Part shown: positions 7,077 to 12,478 of the stretch, in pieces
Numbering within the stretch: position 1 is the first letter of the stretch
Layout: each line of letters begins with the position of its first letter
Origin: Microcaldota archaeon
GTDB taxonomy: Archaea > Micrarchaeota > Micrarchaeia > Norongarragalinales > Norongarragalinaceae
Direction: 5' to 3'
Assembly (NCBI GenBank): GCA_016214445.1
Contig: JACROM010000017.1
Coordinates: 1 to 14,270 of the forward strand
DNA length: 14,270 bases
Notes under the pieces: generated by a model
Database searches by the model: none
What the model was told of the DNA's origin: nothing
Seen by the model: only the letters and a program-made list of their open reading frames with translations
Program-made: the position numbers and the translations under genes

Positions 7077-7154
7077 ATGTTTTTCAAAGGCAAATTAGGG
7101 TTTTGCGGAGCAAAACAAGCGGAAATGAAACAACATATTTGTTTGGTGACTTGA
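7077..7154 (+). CDS. 25-aa mini-ORF inside the repeat, copy 1
   Basis: The atpC stop TGA (7074-7076) is followed with no gap by ATG (7077), five bases after GGTGA (7067-7071), so reinitiation is easy. The frame encodes MFFKGKLGFCGAKQ followed by a repeat of the atpC tail (MKQHICLVT) and ends in TGA at 7152-7154, again directly before an ATG. The hairpin is inside the coding part. Whether the peptide has a role or only keeps ribosomes moving towards atpF is unknown. Confidence 0.35.
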   Translation: MFFKGKLGFCGAKQAEMKQHICLVT

Positions 7155-7232
7155 ATGTTTTTCAAAGGCAAATTAGGGTTTTGCGGAGCAAAACAAGCGG
7201 AAATGAAACAACATATTTGTTTGGTGAATTGA
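7155..7232 (+). CDS. 25-aa mini-ORF inside the repeat, copy 2
   Basis: Second copy of the mini-ORF, in the same frame, differing only at its last residue (N for T). It starts five bases after a second GGTGA (7145-7149) and stops with TGA at 7230-7232, one base before the atpF ATG. The three stop/start pairs in a row (atpC to mini-ORF 1, mini-ORF 2, then atpF) would allow serial reinitiation. Confidence 0.35.
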   Translation: MFFKGKLGFCGAKQAEMKQHICLVN

Positions 7233-7233
7233 A

Positions 7234-7545
7234 ATGGATTCGATATCCGTTCTTGCAGACTCCGAAACGCTTTTGGGCTTCAGGCTCGCGGGAGTGCGGA
7301 ACGTCTTTACGCTGAAGGAAGACGTGGATGCGTCCGTCAACGCAGCTTTGGACGCGGAAGGCCATGGCATTATAGTGATAACCAACGACATAGTCGAAAA
7401 AGCATCTTCAAAGACGAAGAAGAGGATAGAGAACACAACAAAGCCGGTTGTAGTCGTGATACCAGGAAAGTCCGCCAAAGACGTGGGAAAAACGGACGAC
7501 CTGGCTGCGCTCGTGAAGAGGGCGATGGGTGTGGAATTACGTTAA
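7234..7545 (+). CDS. atpF: A-type ATP synthase subunit F (central stalk)
   Basis: 103-aa product with the subunit F Rossmann-like fold pattern: DSISVLADSETLLGFRLAGV at the start, GHGIIVITNDIVE in the middle, and PVVVVIPGK near residue 70-80. F binds subunit D in the rotating central stalk and influences activity. The ATG at 7234 is seven bases after GGTGA. The upstream 78-bp repeats mean the gene is reached by ribosomes only after two mini-ORFs or by direct entry at its own ribosome site. The TAA stop (7543-7545) is followed within 16 bases by atpA. Confidence 0.95.
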   Translation: MDSISVLADSETLLGFRLAGVRNVFTLKEDVDASVNAALDAEGHGIIVITNDIVEKASSKTKKRIENTTKPVVVVIPGKSAKDVGKTDDLAALVKRAMGVELR

Positions 7546-7560
7546 AGGGTGAATTGGAAT

Positions 7561-9294
7561 ATGGGTGAACTAGCGAAAATCAGCGGGCCGCTGATTGTGG
7601 CGGAAAACATGCTCGGGTCACAAATCAACGAGGTCGTCAAGGTCGGCGACGAGGAGCTGATGGGCGAAATCATTTCCGTAAAACGGGACCGAGCAAGCAT
7701 ACAGGTTTACGAGGACACTTCAGGCTTGAAGCCAGGCGACAAGGTGGTTGGAACAGGCGCGCCCCTTGAAGTAGAGCTCGGCCCAGGCTTGCTCAAGTCG
7801 ATTTTCGACGGCATCCAGCGCCCGCTCGACGTCATAAAGGACAAGACAGGTTCCTACATCAAGCGGGGCGTAAACATTCCTGCTTTGGACAAGAAGGCGA
7901 AATGGGAGTTCGTCCCAAGAGTGAAGAAAGGGCACGACATCGCGCCAGGCGACATACTCGGAACAGTCCAGGAAACCAACATAGTCCACCACATACTCGC
8001 GCCGCCCAACACGAAGCCCGGAAAAATCATTTCAATTAAGTCAGGCAAACTAACTGTCAACGACACCATAGTGGAAGTGGGCAAGCAGGAAATACGCATG
8101 TCGCACAAGTGGCCGGTCCGCCTGGCGCGTCCGGTCAACGAGAAACTCCGTTTCGAAGCGCCGTTGATTACCGGCAAGCGCATCGTGGACACCTTCTTTC
8201 CCATGGCGAAAGGAGGCTCCGGAGCGATTCCCGGACCTTTCGGGAGTGGGAAAACTGTAAATCAGCAGGACCTCGCCAAGTACGCTGACGCGGAAGTAAT
8301 AGTCTATGTCGGTTGCGGTGAACGGGGCAACGAGATGACTGAAGTGCTAACTGAGTTCCCGAAGCTCGAGGACCCGAAGACCAAAAAACCCCTGATGGAA
8401 AGGACTGTGCTCATCGCAAACACTTCGAACATGCCGGTTGCTGCAAGGGAAGCGTCAGTTTACACCGGCATCACCCTGGCCGAATACTACCGCGACATGG
8501 GTTACAGCGTCGCGTTGATGGCGGACAGCACATCGCGTTGGGCGGAAGCCATGCGTGAAATCTCCGGAAGAATGGAGGAGATGCCAGGAGAGGAAGGGTA
8601 CCCTGCTTATTTGACGAGGAAGCTAGCAGAGTTCTACGAGCGGGCTGGAAGGATCAAGTGCCTCGGCTCGCCCGACCGCGAAGGAAGCGTCACCGTAGTG
8701 GGAGCAGTTTCCCCTCCGGGCGGAGACATTTCCGAACCAGTGTCGCAAGGCACCCTGCGTATCACGAAAGTGTTCTGGGCGCTCGACGCCAACCTTTCCA
8801 GGCGCCGCCACTATCCCGCAATCAACTGGCTCAAGAGCTACTCCCTGTACGGCGGCGAACTGCAGGACTGGTTCGAGACCAACGTGAGCAACGACTTCTA
8901 CCCGCTTCGCGCAAAGGCAATGGCTTTGCTCCAGAAGGAAGAAGAGTTACAGAACATTGTCCAGCTGATCGGCCCGGACGCGCTTCCCGAACGAGAGAGG
9001 CTGGTGTTGGAAGCTACCAAGATGATAAGGGAGGACTTTTTGCAGCAGAATTCCTACGACCCGGACGACGCGTACACGCAGCCCAAGAAGCAGTACCTGA
9101 TGCTGAAGACCATACTGCACTATTTCGACAGGGCAAATGACGCGCTGGCAGCTGAAGTGCCTCTTGACAAGATCCTGTCCATAAAGGCGAAGGAAGAGAT
9201 CGCTCGGCTGAAGAGGGTCCCGTTCAAGGACATAGAAAAGACAGTTGAGCGCGTCATGCACGACGTCGACTCTTCGCTGACAAGGGGTGTCTGA
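7561..9294 (+). CDS. atpA: A-type ATP synthase catalytic subunit A
   Basis: 577-aa catalytic subunit of the A3B3 head. Landmarks are an N-terminal beta-barrel ([14 protein letters not shown]), the 80-90 residue family-specific bulge (about 110-200), the P-loop GPFGSGKT at 225-232 with K231, the catalytic-glutamate region [33 protein letters not shown], and [27 protein letters not shown] at 7549 also opens the frame, but the ATG at 7561 has GGGTGA eight bases upstream and gives the family's usual start. There is no intein at the P-loop, a common intein site in archaea. Its stop codon lies inside the 50-bp segment duplicated around atpB. Confidence 0.98.
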   Translation: MGELAKISGPLIVAENMLGSQINEVVKVGDEELMGEIISVKRDRASIQVYEDTSGLKPGDKVVGTGAPLEVELGPGLLKSIFDGIQRPLDVIKDKTGSYIKRGVNIPALDKKAKWEFVPRVKKGHDIAPGDILGTVQETNIVHHILAPPNTKPGKIISIKSGKLTVNDTIVEVGKQEIRMSHKWPVRLARPVNEKLRFEAPLITGKRIVDTFFPMAKGGSGAIPGPFGSGKTVNQQDLAKYADAEVIVYVGCGERGNEMTEVLTEFPKLEDPKTKKPLMERTVLIANTSNMPVAAREASVYTGITLAEYYRDMGYSVALMADSTSRWAEAMREISGRMEEMPGEEGYPAYLTRKLAEFYERAGRIKCLGSPDREGSVTVVGAVSPPGGDISEPVSQGTLRITKVFWALDANLSRRRHYPAINWLKSYSLYGGELQDWFETNVSNDFYPLRAKAMALLQKEEELQNIVQLIGPDALPERERLVLEATKMIREDFLQQNSYDPDDAYTQPKKQYLMLKTILHYFDRANDALAAEVPLDKILSIKAKEEIARLKRVPFKDIEKTVERVMHDVDSSLTRGV

Positions 9295-9295
9295 A

Positions 9296-9520
9296 ATGTT
9301 AAAAGAATACCAAACTGTCCGGGAAGTCTTCGGTGACCATCTTTTCTTTTCGGAAAAGCGCGCACAAAGCAAAGCTTTGTGGCGCCCCGAAAACGCTTGC
9401 GCGTTTTCAGGGAAAAGCTGGTCGGTCCAAAAGAAAACGATTTTGCGCGCGAATCAAAACACGGCCGTCAGCCAGAGAAAAACGCTGGAAAAAGTGTTTA
9501 GAGGGTGTCTGAAATGTTAA
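9296..9520 (+). pseudogene. Truncated atpB start fused to insert DNA (74-aa mini-ORF)
   Basis: The first copy of the atpB start has its own ATG (9296) and ribosome site. It encodes 13 authentic residues, then reads through the whole 168-bp insert without a stop and ends in TAA at 9518-9520, overlapping the true atpB ATG (9514) in another frame. It could be a nonfunctional relic, or a translated leader that delivers ribosomes to atpB. The stretch RKTLEKV near its end weakly resembles EKTVERV in the atpA tail. Confidence 0.5.
9335..9423 (+). other. Cloverleaf-like set of nested inverted repeats
   Basis: Outer arms GACCATCTTTTC (9335-9346) and GAAAAGCTGGTC (9412-9423) pair with one mismatch. 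They enclose CTTTT/AAAAG (9346-9350 with 9354-9358), a perfect ACAAAGC-aaa-GCTTTGT (9364-9380) extended by GCGC arms, and a perfect GAAAACGC-ttgc-GCGTTTTC (9389-9408). As RNA this would fold into a closing stem with three arms, about 89 nt. No tRNA features are present. Confidence 0.6.
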
Positions 9521-10893
9521 AAGAATACCAAACTGTCCGGGAAGTCTTCGGTCCCATAGTCTACGTGGAAGAAGTACCCGACGCCGCCTACAACGAAACC
9601 GTGGAAATAGTGCTGCCTTCTGGCGAGAAGAGGAAAGGCCAGGTACTCGAAAGCTCGCGCGGACTTGCGGCAGTGCAGGTGTTCGGCTCCACAACCGGTT
9701 TTGACACCAAGACAACCAAAGTCCGCTTTTCAGGCGAAACCCTCAGGCTAAGCGTGAGCGACGAGATGCTCGGCAGGGTGTTCGACGGCGCAGGCGAGCC
9801 CATAGACAAAGGCGCCCCTTTGGTGTCCAAGGAAAAGCTCGACATCAACGGCTTCTCCATCAACCCCTACGCGCGCGCGGAACCTCACGACTTCATCCAA
9901 ACAGGCATATCCACAATAGACGCGCTTAACACACTTGTGCGCGGGCAAAAACTGCCCATATTCTCCACTGCCGGATTGCCGCACAACGAACTGGCAGTTC
10001 AAATCGCAAGACAGGCAACAGTACGCGGTTCAGGCGAAGAGTTCGTGGTGGTATTCGCTGCCATGGGTATTACCTACGCCGAAGCGTCCTTCTTCATGAA
10101 AGACTTCGAGAAAACCGGCGCTTTGGAAAGGGCGGTCTTGTTCCTCAACTTGGCAAACGACCCCTCGATCGAGCGCCTCATCACCCCCCGCATGGCCCTT
10201 ACGACTGCCGAGTATTTGGCTTTCGAAAAGGACATGCAGGTGCTTGTTGTATTGACCGACATGACCAACTACTGCGATGCTCTAAGGGAAATAGCAGCTG
10301 CCCGCCAGGAAGTGCCTGGAAGACGCGGTTACCCGGGCTACTTGTACACCGACCTCGCTTCCTTGTACGAGCGCGCGGGAACAATAAAGGGCAAGAAAGG
10401 AACGGTAACCCAGTTGCCGATTCTCACCATGCCGGAAGAGGACATCACGCACCCCATCCCCGACCTGACAGGCTACATCACCGAAGGCCAAATAGTGCTT
10501 TCGCGCGAGCTGCACCGGAAGAACATTTACCCGAACGCCGACGTCCTCCCGTCGCTGTCGCGTCTCATGAACTTGGGTATCGGTCCCAAGCGGACAAGGG
10601 AAGACCACGCAGGAGTGTCGTCCCAGCTTTACGCGTCCTACGCGCAAGGCCGCGACCTCCGCCAGCTTGTTGCGGTGGTAGGCGAAGAGGCGTTGTCGGA
10701 GAAGGACAAGAAGTTCCTCGCTTTCGCGAACACGTTCGAGCAGAAGTTCGTCCAGCAGGGCAAGTACGAGAACCGGGCAATCGAGGAATCCCTTGATTTG
10801 GGCTGGGAGCTTTTGGCTTCAATACCGGAAGACGAAATGAAAAGAGTAAAACCGGAACATTTGGAAAAGTATGGGAGGAAATATAGGCCGTAG
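9514..10893 (+). CDS. atpB: A-type ATP synthase regulatory subunit B
   Basis: 459-aa non-catalytic partner of subunit A in the hexameric head. Landmarks are [20 protein letters not shown], the degenerate nucleotide loop region [20 protein letters not shown] in place of a P-loop, [38 protein letters not shown], and [24 protein letters not shown] at 9505 opens the same frame, but the ATG at 9514, behind GAGGGTG, gives the family's start. It ends [15 protein letters not shown]; the DNA for this tail is repeated 154 bp downstream with different codons. Both ends of this gene are therefore duplicated. Confidence 0.98.
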   Translation: MLKEYQTVREVFGPIVYVEEVPDAAYNETVEIVLPSGEKRKGQVLESSRGLAAVQVFGSTTGFDTKTTKVRFSGETLRLSVSDEMLGRVFDGAGEPIDKGAPLVSKEKLDINGFSINPYARAEPHDFIQTGISTIDALNTLVRGQKLPIFSTAGLPHNELAVQIARQATVRGSGEEFVVVFAAMGITYAEASFFMKDFEKTGALERAVLFLNLANDPSIERLITPRMALTTAEYLAFEKDMQVLVVLTDMTNYCDALREIAAARQEVPGRRGYPGYLYTDLASLYERAGTIKGKKGTVTQLPILTMPEEDITHPIPDLTGYITEGQIVLSRELHRKNIYPNADVLPSLSRLMNLGIGPKRTREDHAGVSSQLYASYAQGRDLRQLVAVVGEEALSEKDKKFLAFANTFEQKFVQQGKYENRAIEESLDLGWELLASIPEDEMKRVKPEHLEKYGRKYRP

Positions 10894-11044
10894 GAAAGGG
10901 GTCGAGGCGAGCGGTTGGAAGCGATGGTCGGCAAGCGACCATCGCAAAGCTCCGTTGCCAAGGGGAAAACCGCGCACGGTTGTCCCCTGGGGCTTAGGAG
11001 TCAAGCCGGAGCACCTCGAAAAATACGGGAGGAAATATAGGTAG
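10846..11044 (+). repeat. Synonymously recoded duplicate of the atpB tail
   Basis: The tail coding block 10846-10893 ([15 protein letters not shown], stop) recurs at 11000-11044 as [14 protein letters not shown], stop. In the first ten codons seven differ (V, K, E, H, L, K and Y codons), every change silent; the last five codons are identical. The offset is 154 bp, so the second copy lies in the +1 frame. Similarity continues past the stops (GTAGGAAAGGGGT versus GTAGGAAGGGGT). Confidence 0.9.
10871..11044 (+). CDS. 57-aa +1-frame ORF joining the atpB end to its recoded tail
   Basis: An ATG at 10871 inside the atpB tail opens a frame one base ahead of atpB. It overlaps atpB by 23 nt, passes through both hairpins of the insert with no stop, and ends exactly with the duplicated atpB tail ([15 protein letters not shown]). 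It could be a relic showing that the duplicate was once in frame, a real small protein, or a +1 frameshift extension of AtpB. No ribosome site or slippery sequence proves any of these. Confidence 0.35.
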   Translation: MGGNIGRRKGVEASGWKRWSASDHRKAPLPRGKPRTVVPWGLGVKPEHLEKYGRKYR

Positions 11045-11286
11045 TAGGAAGGGGTAAAGCCGACCAGAATAGGGGATGCGTACAAACGCGGAGCGTTTGT
11101 AGCACGTAGCAAACCTGAACGGTTTGCTCCGAACCTGGGTTTCCCCTTTGATGGTCCGGGAGGAAATTCAGGAAGTAAAACAAATAGTTTCCTTCGCTCT
11201 TTTCCGATTTGAGTTGGAAGGAACGAAGAGGACTACAACTTCAAGCTAAGAGAACGCGAAGAAGTGAGAAGAGAAAAGAGTGAGCA
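10894..11286 (+). other. atpB-atpD spacer with four strong hairpins
   Basis: About 390 bp without a conventional gene. It contains a perfect 10-bp hairpin GCGATGGTCG/CGACCATCGC (10921-10945) and an 11-bp hairpin with one mismatch, GGGGAAAACCG/CGGTTGTCCCC (10962-10987). After the recoded atpB tail come a perfect 9-bp hairpin TACAAACGC-gga-GCGTTTGTA (11081-11101) and a perfect 8-bp hairpin AGCAAACC/GGTTTGCT (11108-11128). The third has the same GGA loop as the atpC-atpF hairpin. GGGAGGAAAT recurs at 11158-11167, possibly a worn third copy of the atpB end. A 32-aa frame at 11151-11249 has no support. No terminator-like T-run is visible, so D is probably co-transcribed. Confidence 0.6.
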
Positions 11287-11289
11287 AAA

Positions 11290-11385
11290 ATGGCAAAGGA
11301 ATCAGTCAAACCAACGGTCGCCCCGGGAGAACCTAGGTTCTCCCTGGCGCGCCCTGCGCCTCGCCCTCTCCTCTATGGTGAATGA
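11290..11385 (+). pseudogene. Duplicated atpD start fused to a palindrome (31-aa mini-ORF)
   Basis: The ATG at 11290 encodes MAKESVKPT, the same nine residues as true AtpD, but with silent codon changes at Ala (GCA/GCT), Ser (TCA/AGC) and Thr (ACG/ACT). It then runs into unrelated DNA with the perfect 20-bp palindrome 11325-11344 (arm GGGAGAACCT), enclosed by CGCC/GGCG. It stops with TGA at 11383-11385, one base before the real atpD ATG; the GGTGA ribosome site of atpD lies inside its end. Likely relic or translational leader. Confidence 0.55.
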
Positions 11386-11386
11386 T

Positions 11387-12070
11387 ATGGCTAAGGAAAG
11401 CGTCAAACCAACTCGCATGGAGCTTTTGAACACAAAGCAGAGACTTGTTTTGGCGGGCAAGGGCCACAAGCTTTTGAAGCAGAAGCGGGACGCGTTGGTG
11501 CTCGAGTTCTTCGGCATCGTCAAAAAAGCTAAAGACCTGCGGGGCCAGGTGGACAAGCAGCTTCTGCTCTCCTACAAGTCGCTAGCAGTAGCCGAGGCGG
11601 TGCACTCGCGGCTTTTTTTGGAAACCGCGGCCATTGCGGCGGAAGCGGTTCCGGAAGTTGAAGTGTCCGCCAAGAACATCATGGGCGTCAAGATTCCGGC
11701 AATCAAAGGAGTCTCAATATACCGTTCACTTCTGAAAAGAGGCTACAGCCTTCCTTCCTCTTCTGCGGCGTTCGACGAAGCAGTTGACTCTTTCGAAAAA
11801 TCACTTGACCTCATAGTCAAGCTCGCGGAAACCGAAACAGCGTTGAAGCGTTTGCTGAGGGAAATAGAAAAGACGAACCGCCGAGTGAACGCGTTGGAGT
11901 ACAACATCCAGCCTTCCATGAAAGAAACCATCAAGGAAATCCAGGGCCATTTGAACCGCTTGGAGTCGGAAATGTTTTTTTCCCTGAAAGTGACAAAAAA
12001 ACGTTTGCAGAAGCAGGCTGAAGCTGAAGAGGAAAAAATCACTGAAGCCAAGGCGCTTGCTGCTGCTTAA
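11387..12070 (+). CDS. atpD: A-type ATP synthase subunit D (central shaft)
   Basis: 227-aa shaft that rotates inside the A3B3 head, homologous to vacuolar subunit D. Two long helices are visible: VKPTRMELLNTKQRLVLAGK and GHKLLKQKRDALVLEFF at the N-terminus, and TNRRVNALEYNIQPSMKETI leading to LNRLESEMFFSLKVTKKRLQ at the C-terminus, with a shorter middle domain (about 80-140). The reading frame is open back to 11264, but the family start and the GGTGA site (11377-11381) place the start at ATG 11387. The upstream stretch is a duplicated start followed by a palindrome. Just past the stop, a +1-frame DEAEEEKLKAAS echoes this protein's tail AEAEEEKITEAK. Confidence 0.95.
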   Translation: MAKESVKPTRMELLNTKQRLVLAGKGHKLLKQKRDALVLEFFGIVKKAKDLRGQVDKQLLLSYKSLAVAEAVHSRLFLETAAIAAEAVPEVEVSAKNIMGVKIPAIKGVSIYRSLLKRGYSLPSSSAAFDEAVDSFEKSLDLIVKLAETETALKRLLREIEKTNRRVNALEYNIQPSMKETIKEIQGHLNRLESEMFFSLKVTKKRLQKQAEAEEEKITEAKALAAA

Positions 12071-12118
12071 GGGATGGGACGAGGCGGAAGAGGAGAAGTT
12101 GAAGGCTGCTTCTGTCGG

Positions 12119-12274
12119 TTAGACCTTCTTTTCCTGAAGCAGCTTCGGGTTAGTGAAAGCGAGGTGGAGGTAGCGCCACGACGCTGCCGGGTCATTTTTC
12201 GCCTTGCCGTGAATGTGCGCGTCCCTCGCTATGTTCGGGCCCTCGATTTTCTCGAACCATCTTGCGCGCGCCAT
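12119..12274 (-). CDS. Conserved-looking 51-aa protein, function unknown
   Basis: ATG at 12274-12272, with AAGGAA upstream, opens a 51-codon frame ending in TAA (12121-12119). The product contains RWFEKIEGPNIARDAHIHGK, then AKNDPAASWRYLHLAF and TNPKLLQEKKV. It is rich in charged and aromatic residues (W, H, R, K), with no membrane helix or cysteine pair. The composition looks like a small basic RNA- or protein-binding peptide, not random translation, but no family is recognised. It converges with atpD (48 bp between stops) and diverges from the ABCE1 gene. No hairpin-flanked duplication is attached to it. Confidence 0.6.
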   Translation of the reverse strand: MARARWFEKIEGPNIARDAHIHGKAKNDPAASWRYLHLAFTNPKLLQEKKV

Positions 12275-12404
12275 ATGTTTTTCCTTAGCGTAGGCTGTGG
12301 GACAGAATTCGGCTGCATTATTTTCTTTGTACAGTCATTACGTAAAGAAATGTTTTGAGCTTTTCGGTAGTAATGTTTGTGCGTTGTTGAACTCTCGTCA
12401 GAGG

Positions 12405-12422
12405 AAAAAAACGGGCGTTTTT
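12405..12422. other. Hairpin with A/T-run flanks upstream of ABCE1
   Basis: AAAAACG (12407-12413) and CGTTTTT (12416-12422) are exact reverse complements around GG, giving a stem followed by a T-run on both strands. It lies between the divergent 51-aa gene and the ABCE1 start (12479). It could stop stray transcripts or act as a leader attenuator. The surrounding 12275-12478 has no other clear feature and no strong TATA box. Confidence 0.3.
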
Positions 12423-12478
12423 GGTTCACGCAACTCGGCAAGAAAGCAAAAAAAGTCTTCCGAGACTCAGTGATTACG

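Larger units (their letters stand above)
7043..7234 (+). repeat. 78-bp tandem repeat across the atpC-atpF junction
   Basis: Two full units (7043-7120 and 7121-7198) differ only at two bases (AC/GT at 7063-7064). A third partial unit (7199-7234) runs into the atpF start. Each unit holds the atpC tail coding block, a GGTGA ribosome site, and about 42 bp of added DNA with the perfect hairpin GTTTTGC-gga-GCAAAAC (7100-7116; again 7178-7194). The period is 26 codons, so the frame is kept. Confidence 0.9.
9285..9552 (+). repeat. 50-bp exact direct repeat flanking a 168-bp insert at the atpA-atpB junction
   Basis: Bases 9285-9334 and 9503-9552 are identical over 50 bp. Each copy contains the last codons and stop of atpA, the ribosome site and the first 13 codons of atpB ([13 protein letters not shown]). 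The 168 bp between them (9335-9502) is unlike either gene and contains three hairpins enclosed by a longer stem. The layout looks like an insertion with a large target duplication, or a duplication with added DNA. Confidence 0.92.

Noticed and set aside
8221..8280. Intein in the AtpA P-loop
   Set aside because: The catalytic subunit reads straight through GPFGSGKT with no insertion and has normal length.
9505..9513. AtpB starting at GTG 9505
   Set aside because: The three extra residues come from the end of atpA and the ribosome site; ATG 9514 gives the normal family N-terminus and spacing.
7043..11044. Assembly error as the sole cause of all duplicated gene ends
   Set aside because: Possible for the exact repeats at C/F and A/B, but the copies at the end of B and start of D differ by many silent changes and have unique DNA between them, which a simple misassembly would not create. 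Read mapping is still the deciding test.
11155..11175. Third copy of the atpB tail (GRKFRK, stop)
   Set aside because: Only about ten bases (GGGAGGAAAT) match, and these also resemble a ribosome-binding purine run, so chance is a fair explanation; mentioned only within the spacer entry.
11151..11249. 32-aa open frame in the atpB-atpD spacer
   Set aside because: No ribosome site of its own, no motif, and it begins in what may be a worn copy of the atpB end; support is too thin for a gene.
11264..11386. Longer AtpD starting at GTG 11264
   Set aside because: The extra 41 residues do not match the family, the true start has GGTGA in front, and the extension is DNA made of a duplicated start and palindrome read in another frame.
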